Shown here: one piece after another, positions 1 through 7,622 of the stretch | Numbering within the stretch: position 1 is the stretch's first letter | Layout of the letters: every line of letters starts with the position of its first letter | Assembly (NCBI GenBank): GCA_964483985.1 | Contig: CAZADS010000041.1 | Location: forward strand, 1-45,510 | Direction of reading: 5' to 3' | DNA length: 45,510 bases | Source: CAZADS01 sp964483985 | GTDB taxonomy: Bacteria > Pseudomonadota > Alphaproteobacteria > Thalassobaculales > Thalassobaculaceae | Made by a program: the position numbers and the translations under genes | Notes under the pieces: model-generated | Seen by the model: only the letters and a program-made list of their open reading frames with translations | Databases searched by the model: none | Told to the model about the DNA's origin: nothing

Positions 1-384
1 CTGGCGATGGGGGCAGCCGCTGTGTCAATTGGCATGGCGGGATTGATGGCTCTTTATTGCAATGCTCCTATTTATGTTGAAGATTATGAAGCACTCGGTA
101 CTGCTCCGGGTGCCTGCAATCTGTGTCAAACTGGCCGTTGCCCGGTTGGTATTGCAACGCAGGATCCTATTCTAGAGGCCAGACTAGATCCTGTCGAAGG
201 GGCACGACGTGTACGAAATTATCTGTCTACTTTGACAATGGAATGTCAAACACTCGCTCGGGCTTGTGGCAAAAGCCACGTTCACAACCTTGAGCCTGAG
301 GATCTGGTAGCGTTAACCATAGAGGCTGCCGCAATGGCGAGAGTTCCTTTGGCAGGGACTGAATGGATCCCCGGGTGGACTTGA
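1..384 (+). CDS. Glutamate synthase-domain protein, C-terminal end (GlxD/MgsC-like; partial)
   Basis: The reading frame is open from base 1, so only the last 127 residues or so of a longer FMN-dependent glutamate-synthase-domain protein are present. The sequence shows the end of the (beta/alpha)8 FMN domain, followed by a cysteine cluster CNLCQTGRCPVG, expected to bind an Fe-S cluster, and the family's closing stretch (TMECQTLARACGKSHVHNLE, then a run ending WIPG). In GlxD and in subunit C of N-methylglutamate synthase this subunit transfers the amide-derived amino group to a 2-oxo acid. A type III glutamine synthetase follows 32 bases downstream, the usual glxBCD-glnT or mgsABC-gmaS neighbourhood. 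The sequence alone does not separate glutamate from N-methylglutamate synthesis. The family call is firm and the substrate is not. Confidence 0.85.
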   Translation: MAMGAAAVSIGMAGLMALYCNAPIYVEDYEALGTAPGACNLCQTGRCPVGIATQDPILEARLDPVEGARRVRNYLSTLTMECQTLARACGKSHVHNLEPEDLVALTIEAAAMARVPLAGTEWIPGWT

Positions 385-415
385 GTAACCAGAATTCTTT
401 GGGAAAGGATTAAAG

Positions 416-1720
416 ATGGCTAGTAAATTAGAAGCCTTTGCGAAGAAAAATTTGGTAAAATATTTCCTTTTCAATTTTACAGATTTACGGGGTGTCCAAC
501 GTTCTAAATTAGTACCTGCATCGGCCGTTGGTGCAATGGAACGTGATGGAGCTGGATTTGCTGGGTTTGCTGCCTACTTGGATATGACACCTGCTCACCC
601 AGATATGTTTGCAGTCCCCGATATAGAAAGTGTTACTCAGCTTCCGTGGAAGCCTGAGGTAGCTTGGATAGCTTGCGATCTGATGATGGAAAATAAACCT
701 GTTGAGCAAGCACCAAGGAATGTTTTGAAAAAAGTATTGTCAACAGCAGAATCTCAGGGATTGCATGTAAAATCCGGTGTTGAGGCCGAATATCACCTAG
801 TTGAACCAAGTGGTAATGATATATCGGATCCCCAAGATAGTGACGTCAAGCCATGTTATGACCAGCAGGCTTTGATGCGCCGCTATGATGTGGTTTCTGA
901 AATTTGCGATTACATGCAAACACTAGGTTGGGCTCCCTATCAAAACGATCATGAAGATGCTAACGGCCAGTTTGAAATGAATTGGACATATGACGGTGCA
1001 TTAATAACAGCGGATCGCCATGCTTTTTTTAAATTTATGGTTAAGTCAATAGCAGAACAACATGGCCTTCGAGCGACCTTCATGCCTAAACCATTTTCAA
1101 ACCTTACCGGTAATGGATGTCATGTTCATATGTCTGTTTGGAATCAGAAAAGGAAAAATTTATTTTTAGACGAAAAAGCTGAACTTGGTTTATCAAGTCT
1201 GGCGCTGGAATTTCTTGGAGGAGTCATAGAACATGCTGAAGCCTTATGCGTTTTGACTAATCCGATTGTAAATTCATACAAGAGAATTAATGCTCCAGTT
1301 ACAAATTCCGGAGCGACGTGGTCTCCAAATACGGTGACCTGGTCAGGAAACAACCGAACACATATGGTTCGCGTTCCCGATGAAGGGAGATTCGAGTTTA
1401 GGTTGGCTGACGGTGCGGCTAATCCCTATTTATTGCAGGCCGGTTTTGTTGCTGCTGGGTTATTTGGTATAGCAAAGAAACTGGATCCGGGAAAAAGAAT
1501 TGATTTAAATATGTATACCGACGGTCACAAGATCAAAAACGCTCGAAAACTACCACTATACCTTTTAGATGCAATTCGTCTGTTTGAAAACAATAAGGAT
1601 TTAAAGGAAATGTTAGGAGAATCTTTTTCTAACTCGTATGTTAAACTTAAGTTCGAAGAGTGGGATACTTATTCTCAACATCTGAGTGATTGGGAACGCC
1701 AAACCGCGCTCGATATTTGA
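416..1720 (+). CDS. glnT: Type III glutamine synthetase (GlnT / gamma-glutamylmethylamide synthetase-like)
   Basis: A 434-residue ATP-dependent ligase of the GlnT/GmaS branch of the glutamine synthetase superfamily, joining ammonia or methylamine to glutamate. Full length for the branch. Visible catalytic blocks are GVEAEYH (glutamates of the metal site), NDHEDANGQFEMNW (metal and ammonium site), GNGCHVHMSVW (the loop with the catalytic histidine), NNRTHMVRVP (phosphate-binding arginine) and RFEFRLADGAANPY (glutamate and arginine). GGGAAAGG lies about 10 bases before the ATG. It is co-directional with the preceding glutamate-synthase-domain gene, and together they could assimilate ammonium or methylamine. 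GlnT and GmaS cannot be told apart by motif reading. Confidence 0.88.
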   Translation: MASKLEAFAKKNLVKYFLFNFTDLRGVQRSKLVPASAVGAMERDGAGFAGFAAYLDMTPAHPDMFAVPDIESVTQLPWKPEVAWIACDLMMENKPVEQAPRNVLKKVLSTAESQGLHVKSGVEAEYHLVEPSGNDISDPQDSDVKPCYDQQALMRRYDVVSEICDYMQTLGWAPYQNDHEDANGQFEMNWTYDGALITADRHAFFKFMVKSIAEQHGLRATFMPKPFSNLTGNGCHVHMSVWNQKRKNLFLDEKAELGLSSLALEFLGGVIEHAEALCVLTNPIVNSYKRINAPVTNSGATWSPNTVTWSGNNRTHMVRVPDEGRFEFRLADGAANPYLLQAGFVAAGLFGIAKKLDPGKRIDLNMYTDGHKIKNARKLPLYLLDAIRLFENNKDLKEMLGESFSNSYVKLKFEEWDTYSQHLSDWERQTALDI

Positions 1721-1837
1721 TTTTTGACGATAATTAGTTAAAAATCAAAATGGAGCCGTATATCAGAGTGTCACGTTAGGCGGATTCTAGAGTTGAGAAA
1801 AATGCATTATGCGCAAAAAGTTAAACAGGAGGAAGGC

Positions 1838-2245
1838 ATGACAAAAAATTGGGAATTTTCTCATAATCAGGGCTCAGAAGCCGTATGGACCGAAGGCCTA
1901 AGGGAAATTTTTGAATACCGAGATCTTGGTATTAAGGACGCCACAAAGGGAGATTACATCGCTCACATTGTAAAAGCCAATGGAAAGGAAATGGCGGATG
2001 AAGTGCAACATTGGCACGTTCACGATTGCACTTTTCAATTTGTCCTCGTCTTAAATGGATGGGCAGAGTTTGAATACGAGGGCGAAGGAGTCAGACGACT
2101 TGAGAAGGGTGATTGTATCAATCAACGGCCGGGTATACCGCATAGGGAAATTGCATGTTCAAAAGATTACGAAGTCCTAGAGATCGTGGCTCCTGCCAAC
2201 TTTGAGACTCGTATTGTCGAAGCACCTGCCGCAGCAGCAGAATGA
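1838..2245 (+). CDS. Single-domain cupin protein
   Basis: A 135-residue small cupin. The start was chosen at the ATG that follows a near-perfect ribosome-binding site (AGGAGGAAGGC); the frame extends 45 bases further upstream without a comparable site. The barrel motifs are visible: HWHVHDCTFQFVLVLNGWAEF (cupin motif 1, with metal-binding His residues) and the second half with KGDCINQRPGIPHREIACS (motif 2, ending in a His). It probably binds a divalent metal. It follows the glutamine synthetase by 117 bases on the same strand and may be the last gene of that operon. Cupins range from enzymes to sensors, so no substrate is assigned. Confidence 0.75.
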   Translation: MTKNWEFSHNQGSEAVWTEGLREIFEYRDLGIKDATKGDYIAHIVKANGKEMADEVQHWHVHDCTFQFVLVLNGWAEFEYEGEGVRRLEKGDCINQRPGIPHREIACSKDYEVLEIVAPANFETRIVEAPAAAAE

Positions 2246-2262
2246 ATTAAAAATTTTAATTC

Positions 2263-2293
2263 CGTGGGATCGGTAATGCAATCCGGTCCCACG
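2263..2293 (+). terminator. Hairpin after the cupin gene (possible bidirectional terminator)
   Basis: CGTGGGA pairs with TCCCACG (7 bp). A t/g mismatch follows, then CGG pairs with CCG around a 9-base loop. It sits 17 bases after the cupin stop and before the convergent bpt stop. No long T run follows at once, so intrinsic termination is likely but not certain. Confidence 0.55.
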
Positions 2294-2324
2294 CTAACAT
2301 CTATTTTAGTTATAAAAAATGGTG

Positions 2325-3074
2325 TTAGTCAGGCTTGGGTATTTTGTTGTCATCCTCTAATTCGGTCCAACCATCTTCACCCAGGATTTCGACAGGCCTG
2401 AATATAGTTTTATAAGCCATTTTATTTGTTTCTTTTATCCAGTACCCGAGATAAACATAATTCATTTGGGATTTTCTTGCGTAATTTAGTAACTCGAGTA
2501 TCATTAATTTTCCTAAACTCCGGTTCTTCAGTTCTATATTGAAGAAACTATAAACGGCGGAAATTCCATCTTCTTGAAAATCAATTAGCATCACTCCCAC
2601 TAGTTCCTTGCACCTTTTTTGTCGTAATTCCAAAACTCGTGTTTCAATAGGAGAATTTTCTATCATTTCACAAAAATCCGCATAGCCCATTCGGCTCATT
2701 TCGCCATCGGTGTGTCGTGACATCTGGTATTGCTTAAAAAGAATAAATTGTTCCTTCGTGGCGAATGGTTGGACCCAACTAAATTCTATATCTAGGTTCT
2801 TATTTTGGACACGCCGAAATGACTTGGTCCAATTAAAGTCTCTAACCCTTACTCGAATAGGCACACATGATATGCAATTTATACATGCGGGTCGATAACA
2901 CAAATGTTGGGATCTTCGAAATCCAGCTCGAGCAAGAATATCATGGCTGCCTTTGCCGTTACTTGAGGAAATGTCGACCATTAGCCTTCTTTCCATTCGA
3001 TTTTGGAGATATGGGCAGGGCATCGCGACCGTATGAATAAAAACTAACGGGCGGGCAGTTATACTATTGAACAT
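2325..3074 (-). CDS. bpt: Aspartate/glutamate leucyltransferase (Bpt, ATE family)
   Basis: A 249-residue aminoacyl-tRNA-protein transferase of the bacterial Bpt group. It adds Leu from Leu-tRNA to proteins with N-terminal Asp or Glu, making them substrates for ClpS/ClpAP (N-degron pathway). The N-terminal domain has CPYLQNRMERRL and the cysteine-rich block FRRSQHLCYRPACINCISC typical of the family. The C-terminal GNAT-like half shows GVMLIDF, YSFFNIELKNRSLGKLM and YLGYWIKETNKMAYK. Length is normal (about 240-260). It lies downstream of motB on the same strand after 116 bases, so co-transcription with motAB is possible, though no functional link is known. The start has only a weak ribosome-binding site, but the N-terminus has the expected length. 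Confidence 0.9.
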   Translation of the reverse strand: MFNSITARPLVFIHTVAMPCPYLQNRMERRLMVDISSSNGKGSHDILARAGFRRSQHLCYRPACINCISCVPIRVRVRDFNWTKSFRRVQNKNLDIEFSWVQPFATKEQFILFKQYQMSRHTDGEMSRMGYADFCEMIENSPIETRVLELRQKRCKELVGVMLIDFQEDGISAVYSFFNIELKNRSLGKLMILELLNYARKSQMNYVYLGYWIKETNKMAYKTIFRPVEILGEDGWTELEDDNKIPKPD

Positions 3075-3190
3075 TGATTACTCGTTTCATCGCAAATATA
3101 GAGGAGTGATCGTGACAAGTTTATATAATCTTGGCAATGGTGGACGTCAGCTAATTTCGAATCAAACCTTGATAAAACGTTTAGAAAGTT

Positions 3191-4261
3191 TTAACCACCG
3201 GACTTGTCAGCTTTGATTCTTTTATTCGAGCCCGTTTGAGCACGAATCGATGGAAGAGTTGTTTCGGTTGCAGTGGGTGCTTGTTCGGCAACGTTCTGAT
3301 CGGTTGATCCAGATGAACCGCTAGATTCGCGAAGCAAAACGATGCTAATTCGTCGATTTGCTGCCGCAAGAGGGTCATTGGGTTCGATAGGGTCTCGATC
3401 TGCCATCCCTACTATTTGTTCTATTCGATCATCACTTACGCCGAACTCGCCTAACACTCTTCTGCTTGCGTTTGCTCGATCGGCAGATAGATCCCAATTA
3501 GTTCTCTCGGAGCCAGGAGCAAACGGACGCGCATCCGTGTGCCCTGAAATTTTAATTTTGTTAGGGAGTTTTTTTATAATTTCTGCGACTTTCCGGAGTA
3601 GTTTTCGGGTTCGGGCATTCATTTCATCGCTTCCCAAAGGGAATAGCGCAACCTTTTCTTGATCCAGCAATTGGATCCTTAAACCTTCACCTGCAGATTG
3701 AATTTGCAAGCTTTCAGCAGCCTCTTTTAGCTCTGGGTCATCAGACTCATCCACTGCTTTTCGGATTAGTTTCTCTGCTTCTGCAAATTGAGCGGCTTCA
3801 CGTGCTGCCTCCTGTTGTTGAAGCAATTTTTCAAGTTGCTCTTGACTAATGGTACCTTCTTCGTCCGCATCACTTCCTGTTCTAGATTCGATATTTTCTG
3901 GGTCATCTGAATCTGCTTCAACCGATTCGGTATCTTCAGCTTGTGGGCGAGCTACTTGAGGTGTACTCACCATTGGCGGAGATCCTGCTGATTTCAGGGC
4001 CCCAGGTTTCGTTATGGAGGTTCCTCCAAGTAAGCCTCCCGATCCACTTCGAGTTGATCGAGAAATCGCAGTTGGGTCAAAATAGTTTGAAATACCCATT
4101 TTTTGCTCTTCTGTTGTAGCATTTAAAAGCCATAAGAGCAGGAAAAATGCCATCATCGCCGTTACAAAATCAGCATAGGCGACTTTCCAGGCACCACCAT
4201 GATGGCCACCATGACCCCCCTTGACCACCTTTTTGATTACTATTTCAGCGTGATTATCCAA
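3191..4261 (-). CDS. motB: Flagellar motor stator protein MotB
   Basis: A 356-residue stator subunit that anchors MotA to peptidoglycan and carries the proton-binding aspartate. A short cytoplasmic N-terminus rich in Gly and His leads into the single membrane helix AYADFVTAMMAFFLLLWLL. The channel aspartate is D31, the counterpart of D32 in E. coli. A low-complexity acidic linker covers roughly residues 90-165, then an OmpA/MotB peptidoglycan-binding domain with ISGHTDARPF and ANRRISIVLL. The start codon is TTG, with GGAG nine bases upstream. It follows motA after 83 bases on the same strand. Confidence 0.95.
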   Translation of the reverse strand: MDNHAEIVIKKVVKGGHGGHHGGAWKVAYADFVTAMMAFFLLLWLLNATTEEQKMGISNYFDPTAISRSTRSGSGGLLGGTSITKPGALKSAGSPPMVSTPQVARPQAEDTESVEADSDDPENIESRTGSDADEEGTISQEQLEKLLQQQEAAREAAQFAEAEKLIRKAVDESDDPELKEAAESLQIQSAGEGLRIQLLDQEKVALFPLGSDEMNARTRKLLRKVAEIIKKLPNKIKISGHTDARPFAPGSERTNWDLSADRANASRRVLGEFGVSDDRIEQIVGMADRDPIEPNDPLAAANRRISIVLLRESSGSSGSTDQNVAEQAPTATETTLPSIRAQTGSNKRIKADKSGG

Positions 4262-4344
4262 CTAATTTTGCTCCGGTTCCCAAAGAAGCTATCCCGTTCT
4301 TGATGACAAAACGTGGCTTAAAGTAGCTAACAAACAAGCAATAA

Positions 4345-5205
4345 TCATACCGGAGGTAGGGCAGCGACAGCTTCTTCGACTTCAAAAAATGATGGTCTGT
4401 CTTTTGACATCAAGATCTTTCTCGCGAATTCAATGGAAACCGCCGGAGCGTACCCAGCGACATGAGCGAGTAATCCCGCTTTTATACACTGCATATATTT
4501 TCCATCTGCCGTAAACGTATTATTCATATTTACGGCTAATGGGGAAACAAACCCGTATGATAAAAATATGCCTAAAAACGTACCGACCAATGCCCCACCA
4601 ATCAATTTTCCTAGAATTTCTGGTGGTTCTGTGATCGAGCTCATTGTTTTAATAACCCCAAGAACTGCAGCAACAATTCCAAGTGCTGGAAACCCATCTC
4701 CCATAGTTTGGTAGGCGGTCACAATTGCTGCATCTTCTTCGTGATGAGTTTCCAACTCTTCGTCAAGTAGATCGGCTAACTCGTGAGGATTGTCTGTGCC
4801 AAGCGTCATCATCCGCAAGTAGTCACAAAAAAACTCCAATGCATGATGATCGGAAGAAAATTTTGGAAAAGCTTGGAATAGCGCACTTTCCTCTGGCCTT
4901 TCTATGTGTGACTCGATCGCTAACATGCCCTTAGTTTTTGCCAGTTTGAATATAGCGTACATTAGGCTTAGTAACTCTAGATAATCTTCTTTACTGTACT
5001 TTGGCCCTTTTAATGCAGCTTTAAAGGCTCTGCCAGAGTCTGAAAGTACATGTTTAGGATTAGCTACGATGTAAGCACCGAGGCCGGCGCCTCCGATTAT
5101 CACTAATTCAAATGGTTGCCATAGCGGTCCAAGCTTTCCCCCCATTGCCATATATCCGCCGATCACAGACGCCATAACAACGGTCCAACCGATAATAACG
5201 AACAT
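4345..5205 (-). CDS. motA: Flagellar motor stator protein MotA
   Basis: A 286-residue membrane protein that forms the proton channel with MotB and contacts FliG. Four hydrophobic segments are visible: near residues 2-22, 33-50, 170-188 and 200-225. The two functionally important prolines of E. coli MotA, P173 (in GDGFPALGIVAAVLG) and P222 (in YGFVSPLAVNMN), fall at exactly the same residue numbers. The cytoplasmic loop holds the charged stretch that contacts FliG. AGGAG lies six bases before the ATG. First gene of the motAB pair. No sigma-54 promoter is seen in the 258-base gap upstream, in contrast to the structural operons in this window. Confidence 0.96.
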   Translation of the reverse strand: MFVIIGWTVVMASVIGGYMAMGGKLGPLWQPFELVIIGGAGLGAYIVANPKHVLSDSGRAFKAALKGPKYSKEDYLELLSLMYAIFKLAKTKGMLAIESHIERPEESALFQAFPKFSSDHHALEFFCDYLRMMTLGTDNPHELADLLDEELETHHEEDAAIVTAYQTMGDGFPALGIVAAVLGVIKTMSSITEPPEILGKLIGGALVGTFLGIFLSYGFVSPLAVNMNNTFTADGKYMQCIKAGLLAHVAGYAPAVSIEFARKILMSKDRPSFFEVEEAVAALPPV

Positions 5206-5463
5206 TGGCGATCTCCTGAGGCTTCAATAACTGTGCTCAAATTCAGTTCGCTAGATAAATTAAATATCTCTCAATTTGCAAGAGTTTGCAAAGACTTTGA
5301 CACAAATTTTGGAAATATAATGATTTTAGGGATTGCACCTTGATTCCAGCAGGGGGGTGGAAAGTCAATTATTTCTGACTCAGATAATACATTTAAACGT
5401 GACCTAAGGTCGATCAAATCATATAGATTGTTTAAATGCTAAGTAGAACTGGGGGATTGAAGC

Positions 5464-5943
5464 ATGGCGCTTGATCAGAGGGAATTTAGAGATGTGATGG
5501 GTACATTTGTAACAGGGGTTACAATAATAACGACGAGCGTGAGTGGATCTGCTCATGGGATTACCGCAAATTCGTTTACTTCCGTTTCTCTAACGCCCCC
5601 TTTAGTGTTGTTTTGCCTTGGCCATGATTCGACGAATTTTGACGCGTTTATGGCTGCTGATTGTTTTGCTGTTAATATTTTAGCGAAAGGTCAGGAAGAA
5701 TTATCCACTCGTTTTGCTTTGTTTGAAGGTGACCGATTTGAAGGAATCGAATGGCATTCTGGGGAAACTGGGGCCCCAATTATAGACGGGGCTGTTTCTG
5801 TGGTGGATTGTCGATGCCAAGCAAAGCACGATGCTGGCGACCATATTATAATTATCGGTCATGTTATAAATGCTAAGATTCTTTCTGACAGCGCGCCACT
5901 TCTTTACCATAAAGGGTCTTATAGTGAGTTGGTTTCAAAATGA
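5464..5943 (+). CDS. Flavin reductase-domain (FMN-binding split barrel) protein
   Basis: A 159-residue protein of the flavin reductase / HpaC-like family, which supplies reduced FMN or FAD to partner monooxygenases using NAD(P)H. Seen: FRDVMGTFVTGVTIITT at the N-terminus, GITANSFTSVSLTPPLVLFCL (flavin-binding segment), FAVNILAKGQEELSTRFA, and a C-terminal GDHIIIIGHV with HKGSYSEL. The length is typical. GGGGGA lies six bases before the ATG. It stands alone on the plus strand, convergent with a CaiB-type transferase 31 bases away. No monooxygenase is next to it, so its partner is unknown. Confidence 0.85.
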   Translation: MALDQREFRDVMGTFVTGVTIITTSVSGSAHGITANSFTSVSLTPPLVLFCLGHDSTNFDAFMAADCFAVNILAKGQEELSTRFALFEGDRFEGIEWHSGETGAPIIDGAVSVVDCRCQAKHDAGDHIIIIGHVINAKILSDSAPLLYHKGSYSELVSK

Positions 5944-5974
5944 ATTGAATTTTTGAACGAACCGAATTGCAAAA

Positions 5975-7162
5975 TTAACCATTTCCGGTTTTAAGCATTG
6001 ATAAGATCACCTCTCGGTTTTGATCTAAGTTGGGGGAAGGTGCACGTGTCGTTGGATCTTCGAAACCAGAAATTTTTATTGGGTTCCCAGCCAACTCCAT
6101 TGGACCAGTTATCGGGTCGTTGACAGTAATAATCATGTTTCTAGCTAAAGTTTGCGGATGGTCAGCGGATTGTCCGACATTGTTTATAGGACCACACGGA
6201 ACACCGTAGTCGTCAAAAATAGAAAGCCAATGCTCTGTAGTCCCTTTGATTAGAATCTCTTCCATCTCAATTTTCAATTCATCGACATGTCGGTTGCGCA
6301 GGTCGTTAGTGACATAGCGCGGATCCTTCGACCATTCTGTTTTGCCAAGTGCTTCGGCTAGTTTAATAAACAGGGCATCATTTCCAGCAGAAATTATTAT
6401 ATAACCACCGTTGGTTTGATAAGCTTCAAAAGGCGTAATTGAAGGATGTCTAGCCCCTAAAGGTCCTGGTGCCTCCCCGCTAACTTTATATCGCATCACG
6501 GCGTTTTCTAGGAGGGCTATTTGGCAATCTAGCATCCCAATGTCGACTTTGGTTGCCTCTCCCGTTAATTGACGGTGGAATAAAGCCGCTTGTATTCCGA
6601 TAGTGGCGTAGAGCCCGGAACCTATATCGCCAATTGACATCCCGATTCGAGTTGGCGGAGTGTCAGGGTGTCCAGTTACACTCATAATGCCTCCCATACC
6701 CTGGACTACCATATCGTACGCGGGTCTGTACATCTCAGGCCCGGAATGCCCAAACCCGGATGCAGCTGCATAGATTAAACGGGGGTATTTGCTATGAAGC
6801 GTTTCCCAACCCAGACCAAGTTTTTCCATGGTGCCAGGGCGAAAATTTTCGACGATTACGTCAGCGTGTTCCAAAAGTTTCCAAAATATTTCTTTGTCCC
6901 CGCTTTCTTTAAGATTCAGGGCGAGGCTTTCTTTTCCCCGATTTACTGATTGGAAGTAAGCAGATTTCCCATTAATAAAAGGTCCATAATGTCTAGCGTC
7001 GTCGCCGCGTTCTGGAGGTTCAATTTTAATTACTCTAGCCCCCAGTTCTGAGAGCATCATTGTGCAATAGGGCCCTGCTAAAATTCGAGAGAGGTCAAGG
7101 ACCATGATCCCAGAAAGAGGGCCTTCTGGTTTTGTGATCTGGTTGTCTGCAGGATGAGTCAT
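5975..7162 (-). CDS. CaiB/BaiF family (class III) CoA transferase
   Basis: A 395-residue acyl-CoA:carboxylate CoA-transferase of family III. Seen: the N-terminal LDLSRILAGPYCTMMLSELGA, IEPPERGDDAR, the CoA-binding NRGKESLALNL, VENFRPGTMEKLGLG, and the catalytic aspartate D150 in RPAYDMVVQGMGG. GVPCGPINNV lies in the C-terminal part. All family blocks are present at normal length. Members act on carnitine, formate/oxalate, mesaconate, itaconate or bile acids; the sequence does not reveal which. Its promoter would lie in the 460-base region shared with the divergent oxidoreductase operon. Confidence 0.88.
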   Translation of the reverse strand: MTHPADNQITKPEGPLSGIMVLDLSRILAGPYCTMMLSELGARVIKIEPPERGDDARHYGPFINGKSAYFQSVNRGKESLALNLKESGDKEIFWKLLEHADVIVENFRPGTMEKLGLGWETLHSKYPRLIYAAASGFGHSGPEMYRPAYDMVVQGMGGIMSVTGHPDTPPTRIGMSIGDIGSGLYATIGIQAALFHRQLTGEATKVDIGMLDCQIALLENAVMRYKVSGEAPGPLGARHPSITPFEAYQTNGGYIIISAGNDALFIKLAEALGKTEWSKDPRYVTNDLRNRHVDELKIEMEEILIKGTTEHWLSIFDDYGVPCGPINNVGQSADHPQTLARNMIITVNDPITGPMELAGNPIKISGFEDPTTRAPSPNLDQNREVILSMLKTGNG

Positions 7163-7622
7163 TATTTACGCCCCCAAATTTTCAACGCGTTCTGTTATAA
7201 GTGGTTGCATGATGCGATATAGAAAAACCATAGGTTTGGCCTTTTCCTCTTTTTATATTACATATCCGTTTCCTAATTATCTGCCTTTATGGGGATGCCT
7301 TATCATTTTTTTCAATATATATTAAAATTTATGTACAAACCTGCTTGAACCAAGCGCGGTCCATGCTATGTATCGGTTAAGATCAACTAGATCTGTAGGA
7401 AGTCATAATTTGTCCTGAAAGATTAAAGTTAAACATTAAGCTTTCGTAGTCTGGCTAATTGCGGTAGTTTTTGGCGGTGACTGCGGGCACTATCAAACGG
7501 AGAATCCCGATCAGCAGTTCACTCAAAATACGTTAGGAATTTTATGCTGGATCGAAAATAGCCAGCGGGATTTTTTATGACGAGTTTTTTAGACATTTTT
7601 TTGCTGGAAGTTCTCGGAAATC
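7163..7622. other. 460-bp divergent intergenic region
   Basis: No credible gene. The stretch holds the promoter regions for the CoA-transferase (left) and the oxidoreductase operon (right). The only structured part seen is the potential attenuator at 7503-7576, described separately. Confidence 0.6.
7503..7576 (+). promoter_or_regulatory. Possible leader attenuator with alternative hairpins upstream of the oxidoreductase operon
   Basis: AATCCCG (7503-7509) can pair with CGGGATT (7566-7572), enclosing GATCAGCA pairing with TGCTGGATC. Alternatively GCTGG pairs with CCAGC just before GGGATTTTTT, an intrinsic-terminator-like arrangement. The two folds share the TGCTGG segment and exclude each other. 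The element ends 47 bases before the operon's first ATG. This was read by eye and no energy calculation was made. Confidence 0.35.

Noticed and set aside
1144..1353. Antisense ORF within the glutamine synthetase gene
   Set aside because: It is a shadow of a strongly conserved coding frame, with no ribosome-binding site. The same applies to the other antisense and out-of-frame ORFs inside identified genes.
2013..2036. TGGCACG followed by TTGCA inside the cupin gene, like a sigma-54 promoter
   Set aside because: The GG-to-GC span is longer than the required 14 bases and the site lies within conserved cupin codons for the metal-binding histidines.
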